The translations under genes and the position numbers were made by a program. The notes under the pieces are model-generated. The model ran no database searches. It saw only the letters and a program-made list of their open reading frames with translations, and had not been told where the DNA came from. 64,000 nucleotides of DNA from Bimastos eiseni. Its lineage: Eukaryota > Annelida > Clitellata > Crassiclitellata > Lumbricidae. The DNA is taken from assembly GCA_959347315.1 (NCBI GenBank), contig OY365811.1, positions 34,932,571-34,996,570 of the forward strand. The letters are read 5' to 3'. Shown one piece after another: positions 35,201 to 47,057 of the stretch. The first letter of the stretch is position 1; each line of letters starts with the position of its first letter.

Positions 35201-38200
35201 TTCTAAATGTGAGAGTAAGAAAATAACAGTGCCAGCAAACAAAATGAGACTTAGGTTGGGAGTGTGCAGGAGTCTTACATGAGTGATATAGGCACAATGG
35301 AGCAGAGGTATGCATTCAAAATCATAGAAAGAAAGAACGAATCTTTAGATCGGCAGACGATATATGGACACATAGATGACTGATTGTATATGACATCATC
35401 ATTTAGATGTATATGACATCATCATTTAGACGTATATGACGTCATCATTTAGACACAGCAAAGCAACATCAGAAAATCCACACACACCACGTGTAGAGCC
35501 GACTTGAATGACGAACCAACTTGTCGATAATTCTGCGACTCATCTTGGCTCTGAAATTAGGAGTTCGGTTACAGAATATGTCATAACATTCTGACTCAAA
35601 ACAAATCCCCCTGGCAAAACTGATACAGTGCTTCTAGACAAGCCGAATAGAAGAAAAACAAATGTTCCACCCCAAAGCAACCTTTCAATAGGAAGTTAAG
35701 ACATACAGAAAATATGAATTGGAAAATGCTGGTGCAAATGATGAGCAGATCTTTGATGTTTTAATTAATAAGCACAAGAACTGCTCGAGACTGAAAATAA
35801 TGGATGGTTGGGTAGTCATTTACACAGGTTACCCACTTCACAGTAAAATTCCACAGCACCAAGCTGCTATATATTCACAAAGTTGCAGTATGATTGCCTA
35901 AACATCCTTTAACGATGAGGGGGATAATTTTTCCAGTACGGTCAAACATGTGCTCCTCATTAAAAAAGTGTTAAACTGTATAACATTTGTATTTAATCAT
36001 ATGTCACATGCAACAGAGAAATTTGTGATCCATACAAAACTGGATCTTCATGGAAAAGAAAAACAATGAGGTGGAAAGACAGTGGATCACCTCTTCTGGG
36101 GTTATATCCTCCAATCTCATCGGCTTTGAACGCACCATTGAACTGCGACCTGAAATAACAGAAAAAGTACTAACAAGCAAGAATAATGGTAATTCGAAAT
36201 TGTAATTTAACATTTATACAGCCCCACCTAAGAACAAACTTATCTACATGATGTGGTGTGGCATGATAGCCAATAGGGTAGAGCACTCGGCCTGTAATGC
36301 ATAAAGCACATATTCAAGCCTAATCCGAGGCAGTTAATGGATACTGGGTAGAGACCTTGAGCAAGCCTTTGACTCACAATTGCTCAGTGCAACCGATGGT
36401 TGTGTGCACTTCTTCTGAACTTTGGAAGGAGGACAACACATCACAATACATTTGTATTGAATTGTTAATGTAACCAAGGACAGCAGTTTTATCATTTGGC
36501 AAAACCATGCACAGAAAACTAGACAAGCAACAAGGGATGCATCCACGCAAACTCACATGGCATCTAACCAACGGATCTATTTCAAGAATCAATAGCTTCA
36601 TTTAATTTCGCTAAGGAATACAAGTAGCAATATAAATGTAAAAATAAAACTCACACACTCTGGAACTTAGAATTAAGTTGCCTCATTTAATTTGGCTGAA
36701 AGGAATAAGTTACATTGTAATCTACATAAAAATAAACGTAGGACATAATGGAAAAAATAAGACAATTATAGTAAGTTCATAATCAATTGACAGCCTCTAG
36801 TTTCGCTTTAGAAAGTTCTCAACCTTTTCATTAACCAATATGTTCGAGTTTAAGTACTCTCGACGCACAAATCTGAAAATTTATTAGAAATCATATATAC
36901 ATTTCTTGCATCCTATAACGTCCTTTTACCACAGCAATTTCTTCCTGACTCTCAAACACAGGCTTCTAGCTAAATGACCAATCACATTTCAGCCAGACAT
37001 TTCTCCAGTGGATATAGATTTGTGACTACGTGCTAATTAATTTGACCACCATTATGAACTATCTAACAACAACAAAGAAAAGTAAGTAAGTTATTTTGCT
37101 TTATAAAACCAGTTGCATATCCACACTCTGGCATATATATGTCATCCGATCAGATCTGTGCAGATAGTAAAAGTTCATTATCTTACAAGACACATTGCTG
37201 ACAATGGGTCGCTTTGATTCGCTAGAGTTTTTTCGGCCAAAGATGCCTCCACTCGACTGATGATTTTCACCAAATCCACTGCTTGGCTTTGTCTCATTCA
37301 GTCCACTGATAGGACGCAATAGGCCTTGACTGGGTCCTGCTCCAAATGACACAGGTGGCTGGACTGACCGCTTTACCAAGGGGTCGGACAGATCCGGTTG
37401 CTTGAGCACCGTTGGAGGTGTTATGCTCCACCCAAATGGCTCCTCTGCTTTGGCACCTGATTCCAGAAAATTCCGTGCAACCTTATAAACAGAAAGAAGG
37501 GTAAGATAGCCGTGTGCTTGTAAGTTGTAACATAATGCATCACAAGATGTCCATTGAACACCATATCAATGCCTCTGAAATTTCAAATTCACTTCCCGGC
37601 ATCAAAAAGCAGATCAAAACTTAATATGCCTCCTTGACTTTTCAAGGATTTGGAAATTGAAGCATATCTTCTCCAGGTGGCTGACAATCCACGCCTCAGA
37701 TTCACATTTCAGTGTGACCATGCATTTTATAATTTAATTAATTAATAATAATATAAATAGCAAAGTTGATGCAACCCATAGCTCATTGTGTATTTGCCAG
37801 TATTCTAGATAGAATATTCTTACCTCTTACCTACTTATTTACAACATTATTTTAAACCCAGTTAACTAGAGAAGTAAGTCACTTGAAGCAACCCCAACTG
37901 ATGCCTGGCACATTATTAAAATAGCACTAGAAAAATCATTAGATTTTAGTAAAGTCAAGCATAAGTCAGAGTTATATGCATATTCTACATAGGCTTATAA
38001 GCTGTGAATAGCAGGGAATCAATGCCCATACAGTATATACATGCATGTTTCTATGCATTAAATATAGCTCCTTCTGCTCACCTCACATCTATAGCGCTAC
38101 TGACTTTGACCAGAAGGATGTTAACACATCATTAAGAATTACTGTTCAACAGTACGCAGACAACTAGAAAACTCACCTTAGACGATGACAGAAATTTCTT

Positions 38201-41200
38201 CACACAATCCAGATTCTGACTCTTCTCAAAACTCAAACTCGTCTTCCACTGACTAGTCTCTGAAACAAGAAAACTGACTTACTTGCTGTCTGTGCACAAA
38301 AAGACCATTAAGAAACGAATTAGAGCATAACCAGAAATCGCCTCGGATGAATATTTGACTATTTGGAAGTATTCGCCTCGGCAAATATTACACCCGCATA
38401 TAGCTAAAAATAACTTTTGTGATAAAATAATTTTTTTTTTTAAATATTTTTTCAGTAAATAAATTTAGGACAAACATATAATTATAAGTTTTATTAGGTT
38501 TTATAAGTTTTATTAGGACAAACTTATACTTATAAGTTATTGATTAATTAAACAAGAACTTAACATTCCATTGAATTTTCTTTAAAATAACTGTTAATTT
38601 ATATATTTGAATTTCTTTTTGTTGCATTCCCCAGGTGGCAAAAAATCAGTTATTTTCCAGCTTGAATTGGCTCAACTCACTATCTGGTAAACATTAGAGA
38701 GTTGGTAACTTCAGATTTCAAATTTTATAAAAAAGGTTTTACATTTTTTCACAAACAAAGTTGTTAAATAACAAGTATATTGTTATAGCCTAAAGTGCGA
38801 CGATACACAACATGAAAGATATTGCTATAGACTCTGCATTGACTATCGATAGTTATTCGTAGCTGTGCACGTGGCAGGTTAACGGATGGCAGGTTGCCTA
38901 TGGATGATACTCGCTGCTGCTGGCCAGATTTGCCGCTACTATTCGGTTCATACCCGGATCCGGCAAATAGTTCATCCAAATATTCGGATTTGGTACTCGG
39001 TGGAAACTCGGTTATGCCCTAAAACGAATATAATTTAAGCACAACCATTGAAATGCCCAACCTGTGGTTAAAATATTTCATAAACCATTAAGAATTCACT
39101 GTAAGGAATCTGCAACGGACATTGCACTCAGGCCAAAGGTCACACGACTGTCTTCACATCAAAGGTCACACAACTGTCTTCAGGTCAAAGATCACACAAC
39201 TGTCTTCACTCACTTGAGACAACAATCCAGGCATAACTGGATTCACAATCACAAGATCGAAAAATAGTCCACTAAAGGACAGAATGCACCAGAGAAACTA
39301 GACAGACATTCTTCAGACTACATTATCAGCCACCTCAGAGTACACAATGCAATCGTCTTAAGCCCAGCAACATGTATCAGACATTTCTTTATAGACATCC
39401 ACAAAGAAGAACCGTAATTATCTGCCACTCGTCCACAAAACAAGATATTCGCTGTTCTCACCATTTCGGACTCCATCCACACAAGCAAAGGCAGCATCGG
39501 CATAATTGTTCAGTCCTAGAAAATCGAAACACTTGAAAAAATTAATAAATTTAGTAAATACTGCATGATCACCACTTAACAGCCAATTCTGGAGTACAAT
39601 AGTAATAGTGAATTGGATATAATGCTAGACTGCCAACCAAGGGGTCAGTGATTCAAATGCCTTTGAGATGTCTGCTTAACCTACTCCCACTCACTACCCA
39701 ACAAAGACGTAATGAGTCAACTGACCAGACACTGTCGGTGGAAAGATGCAATTTGGCAAGAGACTTGTCACCTGCTCTCGTATGCAGAGGCTAAGAAAAC
39801 GAAGTTGCCGACACCTCAAACCAATGGCAGCTTCTCAGGATAAGTTTGAGGTTCTGCTCTTGCTGACTGTATCAGAGCAAGTATCTGAACGTTTTTATAG
39901 GACTCTTCGTGAACCTCTGCAAGATGGCAACTTTAAATGTGATGCTGGAGTTAAGTCCAATCGCCTGAGAAACTCTGATTGTTTAAAATGCCCACACACA
40001 TCTGAGAATGGTTCACAGCACAGCTCTCTCTCTCACTACTTGTGGGAATTGAAAGCCTTCACTCTAAAATAGTCAACATTGAAGCACACTGTCTGGTACA
40101 TAGTCTTCAGACCTGTAAGAGTCTGTTTAGCATTCACAATAGCTTCAATCCCACAACAGGAAAACCAATGCTTATGCAATGCATATAATTCGACAACAAC
40201 CATTAGGTCACCCACAATACCAGGAATTGAATTCTGGATACATGAAACAGAAATATTATCCATCGAATGCAATGACGGAAAGAGGAATATCATCATGTAA
40301 CTCAATGCATTTATCAGGTATTATAATAATCTTCGTTTAATTACATTCAAACTGACACAGCCGTATTACGTTTACAACTATAGTATAAACGAATGATCAC
40401 AAGTCATTCAGGTGTCGGATTTAACTGTACAGCAGCCATGCAAGGCGTACTATATTATTGTTTGTGAAATCAACACCCAGAAAGCAATATGAATGGAGAT
40501 TACCATTGTCCGGTGAATCCACAAGATAGGAGTAAGTATCAGCCAGAGAGTGAAAGCTGTGAGAGCATGCATCATCGCTCAACCTAGCAAAAATGCAAGA
40601 AAACAACTCAATGAGGTTTGAATACAACGGCAATCGGAAGCACAACCCAAAGGGGACTCTTGGGCTGTTTGGATTCTCAGCACATAGATGTTAAGATTAC
40701 TGAATATTTAGTTAGCAGCTAAAAAAAACTTATAAATACGCTTACTCTGATTACTGGTACTGAGGAAGTTTGTAGTAATAATTTGCTTTTACTTGCTTTG
40801 TACCTGAGTAAAATAAAAAAATTTCATAAAAACCTAAATCTTGATAACCTAGATAGTACAGCATTTAATAATCACAGACAACCCTCGATACTCATATTCC
40901 AAACATTTGTTTCAAACCATGGTACCATAATTGTACACTCTGGACAATTATTTAAAAGCAATTTTGCAAGATCAATGCATTCATGCACACAATGCCAACA
41001 GAAATGTTTTAAGCCTTACTCCTCCAATTATTATATCAAACGCATTAAAATTGGCCGCTCACAGTGGCCTTAGGAGGGGTAAGGGTTAAGGAAAGACAGG
41101 TCTAGTCCAGATCTCTTACAACAGTGCTACAACAATAAGGACAAAAATTCCCACTTTCATTTAAAGTACAGTTATGCCAACCACAGCTTTAAAAAACTGA

Positions 41201-41423
41201 TGACAAACATAACACCTTGAAAATAAATAGTCACAAACATCACAAGTGCAAACACCTGAAACTCTTACAGGTTGGCAGACCGGGCAAACTCCGTCATCAA
41301 CATGAGATTTCGCAACACATCTGCTCTTGATGAATGGTGACTGCTACTCGATAGTGCTGTCTCTTCAGCAACCAACTGCTGCCGCCTCTTGAGAAACAGT
41401 GACTTCGAATCTTCACTCATCAT
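26292..41423 (-). CDS. FIGNL1: FIGNL1 fidgetin-like AAA ATPase, complete, 17 coding exons
   Basis: Role: nuclear AAA+ ATPase that strips RAD51 from DNA during homologous recombination and meiosis. Seen, in transcript order: 41423-41269, 40583-40504, 38259-38177, 37481-37187, 36149-36091, 35550-35488, 34745-34639, 33910-33851, 33516-33399, 32426-32326, 31855-31776, 31233-31163, 30391-30230, 29557-29502, 27867-27704, 27117-27017, 26414-26292. All have GT/AG borders and phases add up to 1878 nt (625 aa; human 674). An N-terminal helical domain (residues 1-105) is followed by a disordered linker, the RAD51-binding FKSA (239-242), GKFIPP, the AAA core with Walker A GPPGTGKT (391-398), Walker B VVFIDEID (446-453), sensor VVGATNR (491-497), the arginine finger in [13 protein letters not shown], and a C-terminal Vps4-like helix ending GSWAL. 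The ATG-ATG start sits in a good context. Exon 6 could end 3 bases earlier (35491). Spastin, katanin and fidgetin itself fit less well because the linker and the [15 protein letters not shown] block are FIGNL1-specific. Confidence 0.95.
31776..31855 (-). other. FIGNL1: FIGNL1 Walker A exon
   Basis: Encodes [20 protein letters not shown] followed by TGKTLI. Lys397 is the Walker A lysine. Borders are AACAG/GG and ATAG/GTGAGC. Confidence 0.93.
32498..32972. mobile_element. inverted-repeat element (ACTATAAGTCGA type) in FIGNL1 intron 9
   Basis: Left end TATACTTGACTATAAGTCGA; right end, reverse complemented, TATACTCGACTATAAGTCGA, 19 of 20 identical. The interior carries a ~115-bp direct duplication containing CGGCGGATTTCTCCGC and GGGC(A/C)GATCAATATTAATG, at about 32611-32725 and 32729-32840. 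No clear target duplication was found, so the outer boundaries are approximate. Confidence 0.7.
34800..34980 (-). repeat. tRNA-derived SINE (minus) in FIGNL1 intron 6
   Basis: On the minus strand: GATTGGTTGGAGCAGTCGAA, GAGTGCGGGTTCAATCCTTG (B box GGTTCAATCC), then GGGACCTTGAGCAAGTTCCT. The last block is a conserved central domain of V-SINE-like elements. Confidence 0.65.
35488..35550 (-). other. FIGNL1: FIGNL1 RAD51-binding (FxxA) exon
   Basis: A 21-codon exon containing SSFKSALHV, the counterpart of TFKTAKEQL in human FIGNL1, whose Phe and Ala bind RAD51 in the same way as BRC repeats. The following exon starts LTEQKKK, matching VDQQKK in human. Confidence 0.8.
36250..36445 (+). repeat. tRNA-derived SINE in FIGNL1 intron 4
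   Basis: Head TGGTGTGGCATGATAGCCAA followed by GGTAGAGCACTCGGCC, a B-box-like TATTCAAGCCT, then GAGACCTTGAGCAAGCCTTT and CACAATTGCTC. It shares the core domain with the copies at 34800 and 9145, in opposite orientation. Confidence 0.6.
38321..39021. mobile_element. hAT-type MITE, 701 bp, in FIGNL1 intron 2
   Basis: Ends TAGAGCATAACC and, reverse complemented, TAGGGCATAACC. Flanked by a perfect 8-bp duplication AAACGAAT (38313-38320 and 39022-39029). The interior has several ATTCGG/CGAATA words. A minus-strand open frame inside ([18 protein letters not shown]) comes from this element and is not a FIGNL1 exon: exons 2 and 3 already join in phase without it. Confidence 0.9.
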
Positions 41424-41510
41424 CACCAGAATTGTCTAACAAATGCAAACAGACAGATAAGGGTAAAATACGGTTTTAGTGTCGGTAATTATTCTATGTG
41501 TGCTTGATGT

Positions 41511-41783
41511 CAGGCTACATACGGATTTACTTTCATCACATCCAGCTTCTATCTATGTGTGATTTTTTCATCACATCCAGCTTCTACTTTGGCATAATTC
41601 TTTTCATCAATCCAGCTTCTTCCTAACCCGAAGTCTTTTCATTACATCCAGCTTCTATTTATGTGTGATTCTTTTCATCACATCCAGCTTCTTATAATCA
41701 TAAAATAAAATGTTCTATGCAGTGTTGATGTTTAAAACCATATTCTAGCTGGATGTGACGAAAGTAAATCCGTATGTAGCCTG
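41511..41783. mobile_element. foldback element with 37-bp inverted repeats, just upstream of FIGNL1
   Basis: The left arm (41511-41547, CAGGCTACATACGGATTTAC...) and the right arm (41747-41783) are inverted copies differing at one base. Between them a TTTTCATCACATCCAGCTTCT unit is repeated about five times. The left arm starts 88 bases upstream of the FIGNL1 ATG, so it is in the FIGNL1 promoter or 5' UTR. No target duplication was seen. The same CATCAATCCAGCTTC word occurs near 1950-2030. Confidence 0.85.
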
Positions 41784-42257
41784 GCACTTTTATTACTTTA
41801 TCATACAAAATGCTTTCTCACAGGGACAGCATTCCATTCTGGCAGAACCATACCGATAACAATACACAAAATCTGGCCGATTAATAGAACAATCGGGTAC
41901 AATCAGCAATTCATTATCGGTTACAATAAACGGTGCTAAAGTAAGAAAAATTCTAAGCCAAATAACGGGCGTCACGATGGCAGTTTAGGGTAAAGTTTCA
42001 AGCATCCTAAGAGTTGGTTAGGGCAAGTTTAGGGTATGTGATTGTCATTAGAAAACCTGATACATTACGTACAGCCGTCGCAGCATGCCAAAAGATTCCT
42101 TCAAGGATTCAACTCCAGGAAACACAGGCACCACAATACTGCAAGTTTACTGTCCAACTGCCTTCCCATTTTGCTCAAATGCTCTTCACCTTTTCTCATC
42201 TTGCTCTACCCGATCATTCTCCCATTTCATTCTCTTCCATTCTTTCAAGAATTCCTA

Positions 42258-42692
42258 TAGGGTTGCCAACCATCCCAGAATGGCCGGGAAAGTCCCGGAA
42301 TGGATCCAAGCCGTCACGTCCCGGGCAATGCCTATTTTGTCCCGGAATCCAGGAAAAGGTAGGCCCAAGTACTTGCAAAAGGTTATGCAATTCAATGACA
42401 TTAACCAAATCCAAGCAACATGGATTGAGCAATACTGTAAAACAGCATCTTAATTTTCAAAGTTCATAATAATAATTATAAGTGCTTCAACTAATCGCGA
42501 CTTTCAAGTAGGCCCCTAAAGACTAGTCTCGAACATCATTCGAAATTCGTAACTTCATAAGCCTACAGGAATGTGGAAAACTTTGCAGGTTTGGCTTTTT
42601 TGCGGTTTGTCATTGATCATAGTGGGAACTATAAAATGTCCCGGAATGGGTTTGTTTACAGTTGGAATGAAGTTGCGCAGAGTTGGCACCTA
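42258..42692. mobile_element. possible MITE (TAGGGTTGCCAACC type)
   Basis: Left TAGGGTTGCCAACCATCCC and right (reverse complement) TAGGTGCCAACTCTGC are similar but need a gap. The interior carries several TCCCGGAATGG words. No target duplication was found. Open frames here have no recognisable product. Confidence 0.3.
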
Positions 42693-43589
42693 CGTTAACA
42701 TAGGATCCTCAATCTCCCAAGCTTCGTTCTCTAGGAAGTCAGTCTTCATTCGTCTCTCTTGCATCCGAAATCGTATCTTTACTGGACATCAATCTCAGTA
42801 CTAGTCGCACTTCGCTTAGCCTTCAAATTGCGCCTTATAACTGGAGTTAACGATCACGATTCCGATACACGAAACGCGTGAACAGTACCTCAAATTGCTT
42901 GGTAAAGTAGGCTAAAATGCACTTTTTACCAACTTACTGCACAAATTTAAAAAAATCCTACACACGAAACAATCTATAAAATGGAACAAACCCTGTATTT
43001 CTTAAAAACAAACTTCGCGCTCGTGTTTATTTTTGCGAACATCCCCGTCAACCTGGCGTCAAGGAATGTTGATAATATAATAACGGACACTCGTGCAAAA
43101 GCTGTGTATTATGCATGCATTCTTATTCACAGATGGCGCCTGAGTCAATTTATATGCTCGATGTTAATATTAATGATGTGTTATTCGTCACTTTAGCTCT
43201 TCAAACATGAATATTCGTAGATTTTCTACTCATAAATGTAATAAACATGAAATCAGATCCATTATACACAACAATATTTCTGTCCGCCAGAGGGCTGCAC
43301 TCCAATTCGTCTAAAAATTGAATGAGGACTTGCCAGTGTCCAATCATTGTTGATCCTTGCACAATCGGCCAACACCGCCTCTTGGCTTTTTTCACAAGAT
43401 GTTGGCTTTTTCATCCGAATATTGGGGTCTAGGCTTTTTTCTTAAGTTCTTGGCTTTTTCTTAAGCACTGCATGACTGGTTTCATCAATAATAGATAGTT
43501 TTCACAACAGTTTTTTTTCACCTTGGCTTTGCTTGGCTTTTTCGATGCCTCATCTTGGCATTATTCTAAATTTTTTGCGGTAACACAGC

Positions 43590-43717
43590 TTCTATCACGT
43601 CCACGCAATAAGGTCCTCTATCGCGTCCGCGCAATGAAGTCTTCTATCTCGTCCGCGCAATGAGGTCTTCTATTGCCTCCATGCAATAAGGTCTTCTATT
43701 GCCTCAGCGCAATGCTG
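43590..43717. repeat. 26-bp tandem repeat, about 5 copies
   Basis: Unit TTCTATCTCGTCCGCGCAAT followed by GAGGTC. It lies within a wider region (43380-43820) where the word TTGGCTTTTTC recurs many times. Confidence 0.85.
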
Positions 43718-43831
43718 ATCCTTGGCTTTTTCACAAGATCTTGTCTTTTCCATCTGAATATTGGGATCTATAGGTTTTATTCTAAAGATCTTGGCTTTTT
43801 TCTTGGCTCTTTTCTTGGCATTTTCCGAAGG

Positions 43832-43835
<4 letters not shown>

Positions 43836-43902
<67 letters not shown>
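43836..43902. repeat. (AT)n microsatellite
   Basis: About 33 uninterrupted AT dinucleotides. Confidence 0.97.
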
Positions 43903-43905
<3 letters not shown>

Positions 43906-44828
43906 CTCCCATAGATGGTTGTTCACCCTAAGACGGTTAAAACTGTTTTGAAAATGTCCTCCACCTTCTTCTCCACTTTCTCTTTCACCTCTATCTTATC
44001 TCCTTCCTTCACGTTCACCACCTCTTCCTCTTCTTCCACCTTCTGCTCTACCTTCTACGAGTAGGCCTACGCGTAATGTAGTTGCGGCGTAGATCTCGAA
44101 GAAAACGGTCGAATTCCGGATTTTTGCGAAATTTTCGCAAATCTGCATCGCCAACTTCTGTTTCGATTGAATTTTCGTCGAGAAGTAGCAAGCAGACTTA
44201 ACACATATCAAAACAACGATTTCTTATCGAATGTTTTCAGTTTGGAGATCGAATTATCGTTCTTAAACTAAAAATTTTGATGTTATTATGTTATTTGTCA
44301 TTTAGACCTGTCGATGATACTTTATAACTATGCCTACTGGGGTTGGCCTCAAAAAAAGTTATTTTTGGTACTTTACTAAATGTTAAATTTAGCAAATTTA
44401 ACCCTCTCTCTCTTTAGTTAATCTGTTTTCTGTTGTGAAGGCCTATTGTTTTATCTCTTTCTCTTATTTTATTTCTACATGGACGAGTTCTTGTCTTCTC
44501 GTGTTTTCGAGTAGCCTAGGCCTAATTAGATGTTCGAACACTAATTGTAGATTGAAGAGAAGATTGAATTGAAAATATTTTTAGTGCCCGATGGGCTATT
44601 GATAATAAGTCAACTGCGCTGCCCAGTGTGATAATATCATTAATATGTTGATATTCAACAGGCCAATTTTAATTTTACCCGCATTACAGAGGTTAGGTTA
44701 GAAATCCTGACCATTTTTGAGATCCTATGTAACTGGATCCTTTAGTTTGTATTTGTCTATTTTGTAATCCTCTGTCGCTGGTCACGACTTTTGAAGACCT
44801 GGTGCTAGGAATTTAAGGCATTGAATTC

Positions 44829-46627
44829 TATGAAGCCATTACTGTTCCTATGAGGTCGTTTTATTCTAGCCATAACCCAAGTATTTTCATACAAGCAGCC
44901 ATAACAAGACAGGCAATTTGAGCTTAACTCAGAGTGCCAGACGATGGTAGCTCCCAAGTTGGCAAAAACAAGTTGCTATACTTGACCTAATTTAAATACA
45001 TTACATTCTTTACAATGTTTCCATCGAGGCCTGTACGTAATGCCGTCAACCGCTGGTAGTGTGAAGCTCTTCATTCGAAGGATCTCAATTCCAGTCAGGT
45101 TCAACTGCAATGATTCGGTTGACCGAATGTCCTACAAGCAGCTAGGTTAGTTTCAGTTTCTACTTTCTATTAAGATTTGCGACTTATCCGGAGTTGATAG
45201 AGATGGGCATGGTCACTTAATTGGCGATGGACAAACGATTGGTTGCTGACAAAATCGTCAGGTCGTTTGGAAGATGCTAAGTAGCGGGATGTCAATCAAG
45301 ATAATGAGACACACAGCAATTTCTGTCTATTATGCCTGTCTCTTTGTTATTTCTCTTCCTCTTGTCTTAAGTTTGCTTATATCTATAGCTCAATTTTGTC
45401 TCTTCTTTGATTTACTGACCCCATTTTCTCTCCTTGTGCCCAAAATTTTGTCTTAGGTCTGGCTGAACCAGATTTTTTACAAAAGCTTTTGACAACATAT
45501 CCCTATGCTTTGCCATAGAAAAATTTCGTTGGCATATTGCAGCTCGGTTAAGTAATAAAGTTACTGTTTGCTCTCTTTCAATCTATCCTAGGCTACTCCA
45601 CGTCTTTTTCTCGCTGTCGTCTAGCACACTCTCTTTCTTGCTTTGCAACGTTATGCATCACTATTTTGTCTTTTAGAACTTGCCGGAAACCATCAAAGAC
45701 GACTTATCACCTCAGATGTGGTGGAACGAGGCCGAGAAGGAACTGGCAGTGGAAAAAGGAGACGAGTGGACGAGGGGATCCGTTGCCCAATATGCAGAGG
45801 TCTATAGTATACTGAGTAAGTTTTAATCTTAAGAGTTTTAACTCTTTCAACTTGATTGCCCAGAATTGTCCGTGAGGAAGGAAAGCAATGGGAAGCCACC
45901 TCATTCTTCTCAACCCTGGGTAGCATATACAAGCAGAGAAATCATTATCATCGTCATCACCACCATCATCATTGTCATCATCATCTTCATCATCATCATC
46001 ATTGTTATCAGATTGTTTCGTTGCCTTCTATCTCCATTCTCAGTGCATTCTCTGTGTTTTTCACTTCAGTCTCACTGCCCTACTCTCAGTTTTATTCTAA
46101 ATCTCCTTTCGAATTTTCTTTTCTGTCTTACTGTTCACTTACTTTGGTCAGTTTCGGTATACGTCAGTTTAAGATTCGTGTATCCTCCTTTGGTGAAATT
46201 CTGATGATTAATTACCTACACATGTAAACAATTTAATACGAACAAGTATCATCTGGATGCACAGACGAAAAGAGAATATCAAGTTAACATCTCAAAACTT
46301 CTAAAGCACCACTCGAAATCCAAACGCAGGAAACCAGATTATCCAAGAACGCTGCATTGTTTCAGAGGCGTTGAATGAATGTGTTGCATTTTGTCTGAAA
46401 TGAGGAAACTAAAGTGTTTGAAGAAAGTTAGATGTCGACCTCAGACCTGATCAGGTCAACACAGAACTACCTTCCAATTGCTTGCTAGAGAAAATTCGAT
46501 TGTCCGAATGCATCACATTTTCTGGGTAGGGCCCTGGCTTTGAGATAATATTAAGTAGGACACATTTTGATTTGTGTAGTCCACTCATTACAAGTATCTC
46601 AGGCAGTTTGTTATTTTCGTTGGATTG
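44829..46627. repeat. tandem segmental duplication, copy 1
   Basis: Direct repeat with 46628-48785. Matching anchors in the same order: TTTTATTCTAGCCATA (44859/46659), CAAGACAGGCAATTTGAGC (44904/46894), AAATCGTC(A/G)GGTCGTTTGGAAGA (45250/47410), the GAAACCATCA(A/C)AGACGAC block (45687/47723), TTCGTTGCCTTC/TTCATTACTTTC (46016/48169) and ACAGAACTACCTTCCAA (46459/48631). Copy 1 lacks the 173-bp MITE and the 53-bp minisatellite found in copy 2. Confidence 0.85.
45676..45818 (+). other. unassigned candidate exon in duplication copy 1
   Basis: Bounded by CTTTTAG and ACTGA|GTAAGT. In the phase-0 frame it is open throughout (NLPETIKDDLSPQMWWNEAE, then KELAVEKGDEWTRGSVAQYA). The first frame after a phase-1 donor reads to a Cys-Pro-Ile-Cys and then a stop. 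The matching segment in copy 2 (47713-47880) has indels and a stop in the phase-0 frame. An upstream open segment at 45041-45149 (MPSTAGSVKLFIRRISIPVR) ends in a weak donor. I do not recognise the protein; it may be noncoding or a decayed gene. Confidence 0.2.
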
Positions 46628-46690
46628 TATGGATCCATGACTGCCCCTCTGAGGTCTTTTTATTCTAGCCATAGCCCTAGCATTTCCATG

Positions 46691-46863
46691 CAGGGCCGTA
46701 CCGAGCAACAATTGCGCCCTGTGCCTAGCATCAATCTGGCGCCCCCACATTTTAAAGATAGTGCATTTTATGGAATAATAAGTTATTCCATCCAGAAATC
46801 TGCGCCCTTTCCACATTTGCGCCCTGGGCCAAGGTACCGCTGGCCCCCCTCGGTACGGCACTG
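46691..46863. mobile_element. hAT-type MITE, family M2, 173 bp
   Basis: Ends CAGGGCCGTACCGAG and, reverse complemented, CAGTGCCGTACCGAG. Flanked by the perfect 8-bp duplication TTTCCATG (46683-46690 and 46864-46871). The interior contains TTGCGCCCTGTGCC and GCGCCCTGGGCC, a subterminal inverted word common in hAT elements. The paralogous site in copy 1 (around 44888) is uninterrupted. Confidence 0.93.
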
Positions 46864-47057
46864 TTTCCATGTAAGCAGCCAATGCCATAGCAAGACAGGC
46901 AATTTGAGCTTCAGAATGCCAGACGATTGGTGGCACCAAGTCAGCAAAAATAAGTCTGCTACATTACATTCTGTACAATGCTTTATCAACTTAATAAAAT
47001 TTACTCAATTAAGGCACTGTTTAGATTCATACAGTATCAGTAGGTGTATAAATTACA

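Noticed and set aside
38764..39018. Minus-strand open frame [18 protein letters not shown] considered as a FIGNL1 exon
   Set aside because: It lies inside a hAT MITE with a perfect 8-bp target duplication, and FIGNL1 exons 2 and 3 join in phase without it, matching the human protein.
42014..42469. Three overlapping open frames of 72-151 codons
   Set aside because: They overlap each other and a probable MITE with TCCCGGAATGG words; no domain is recognisable.
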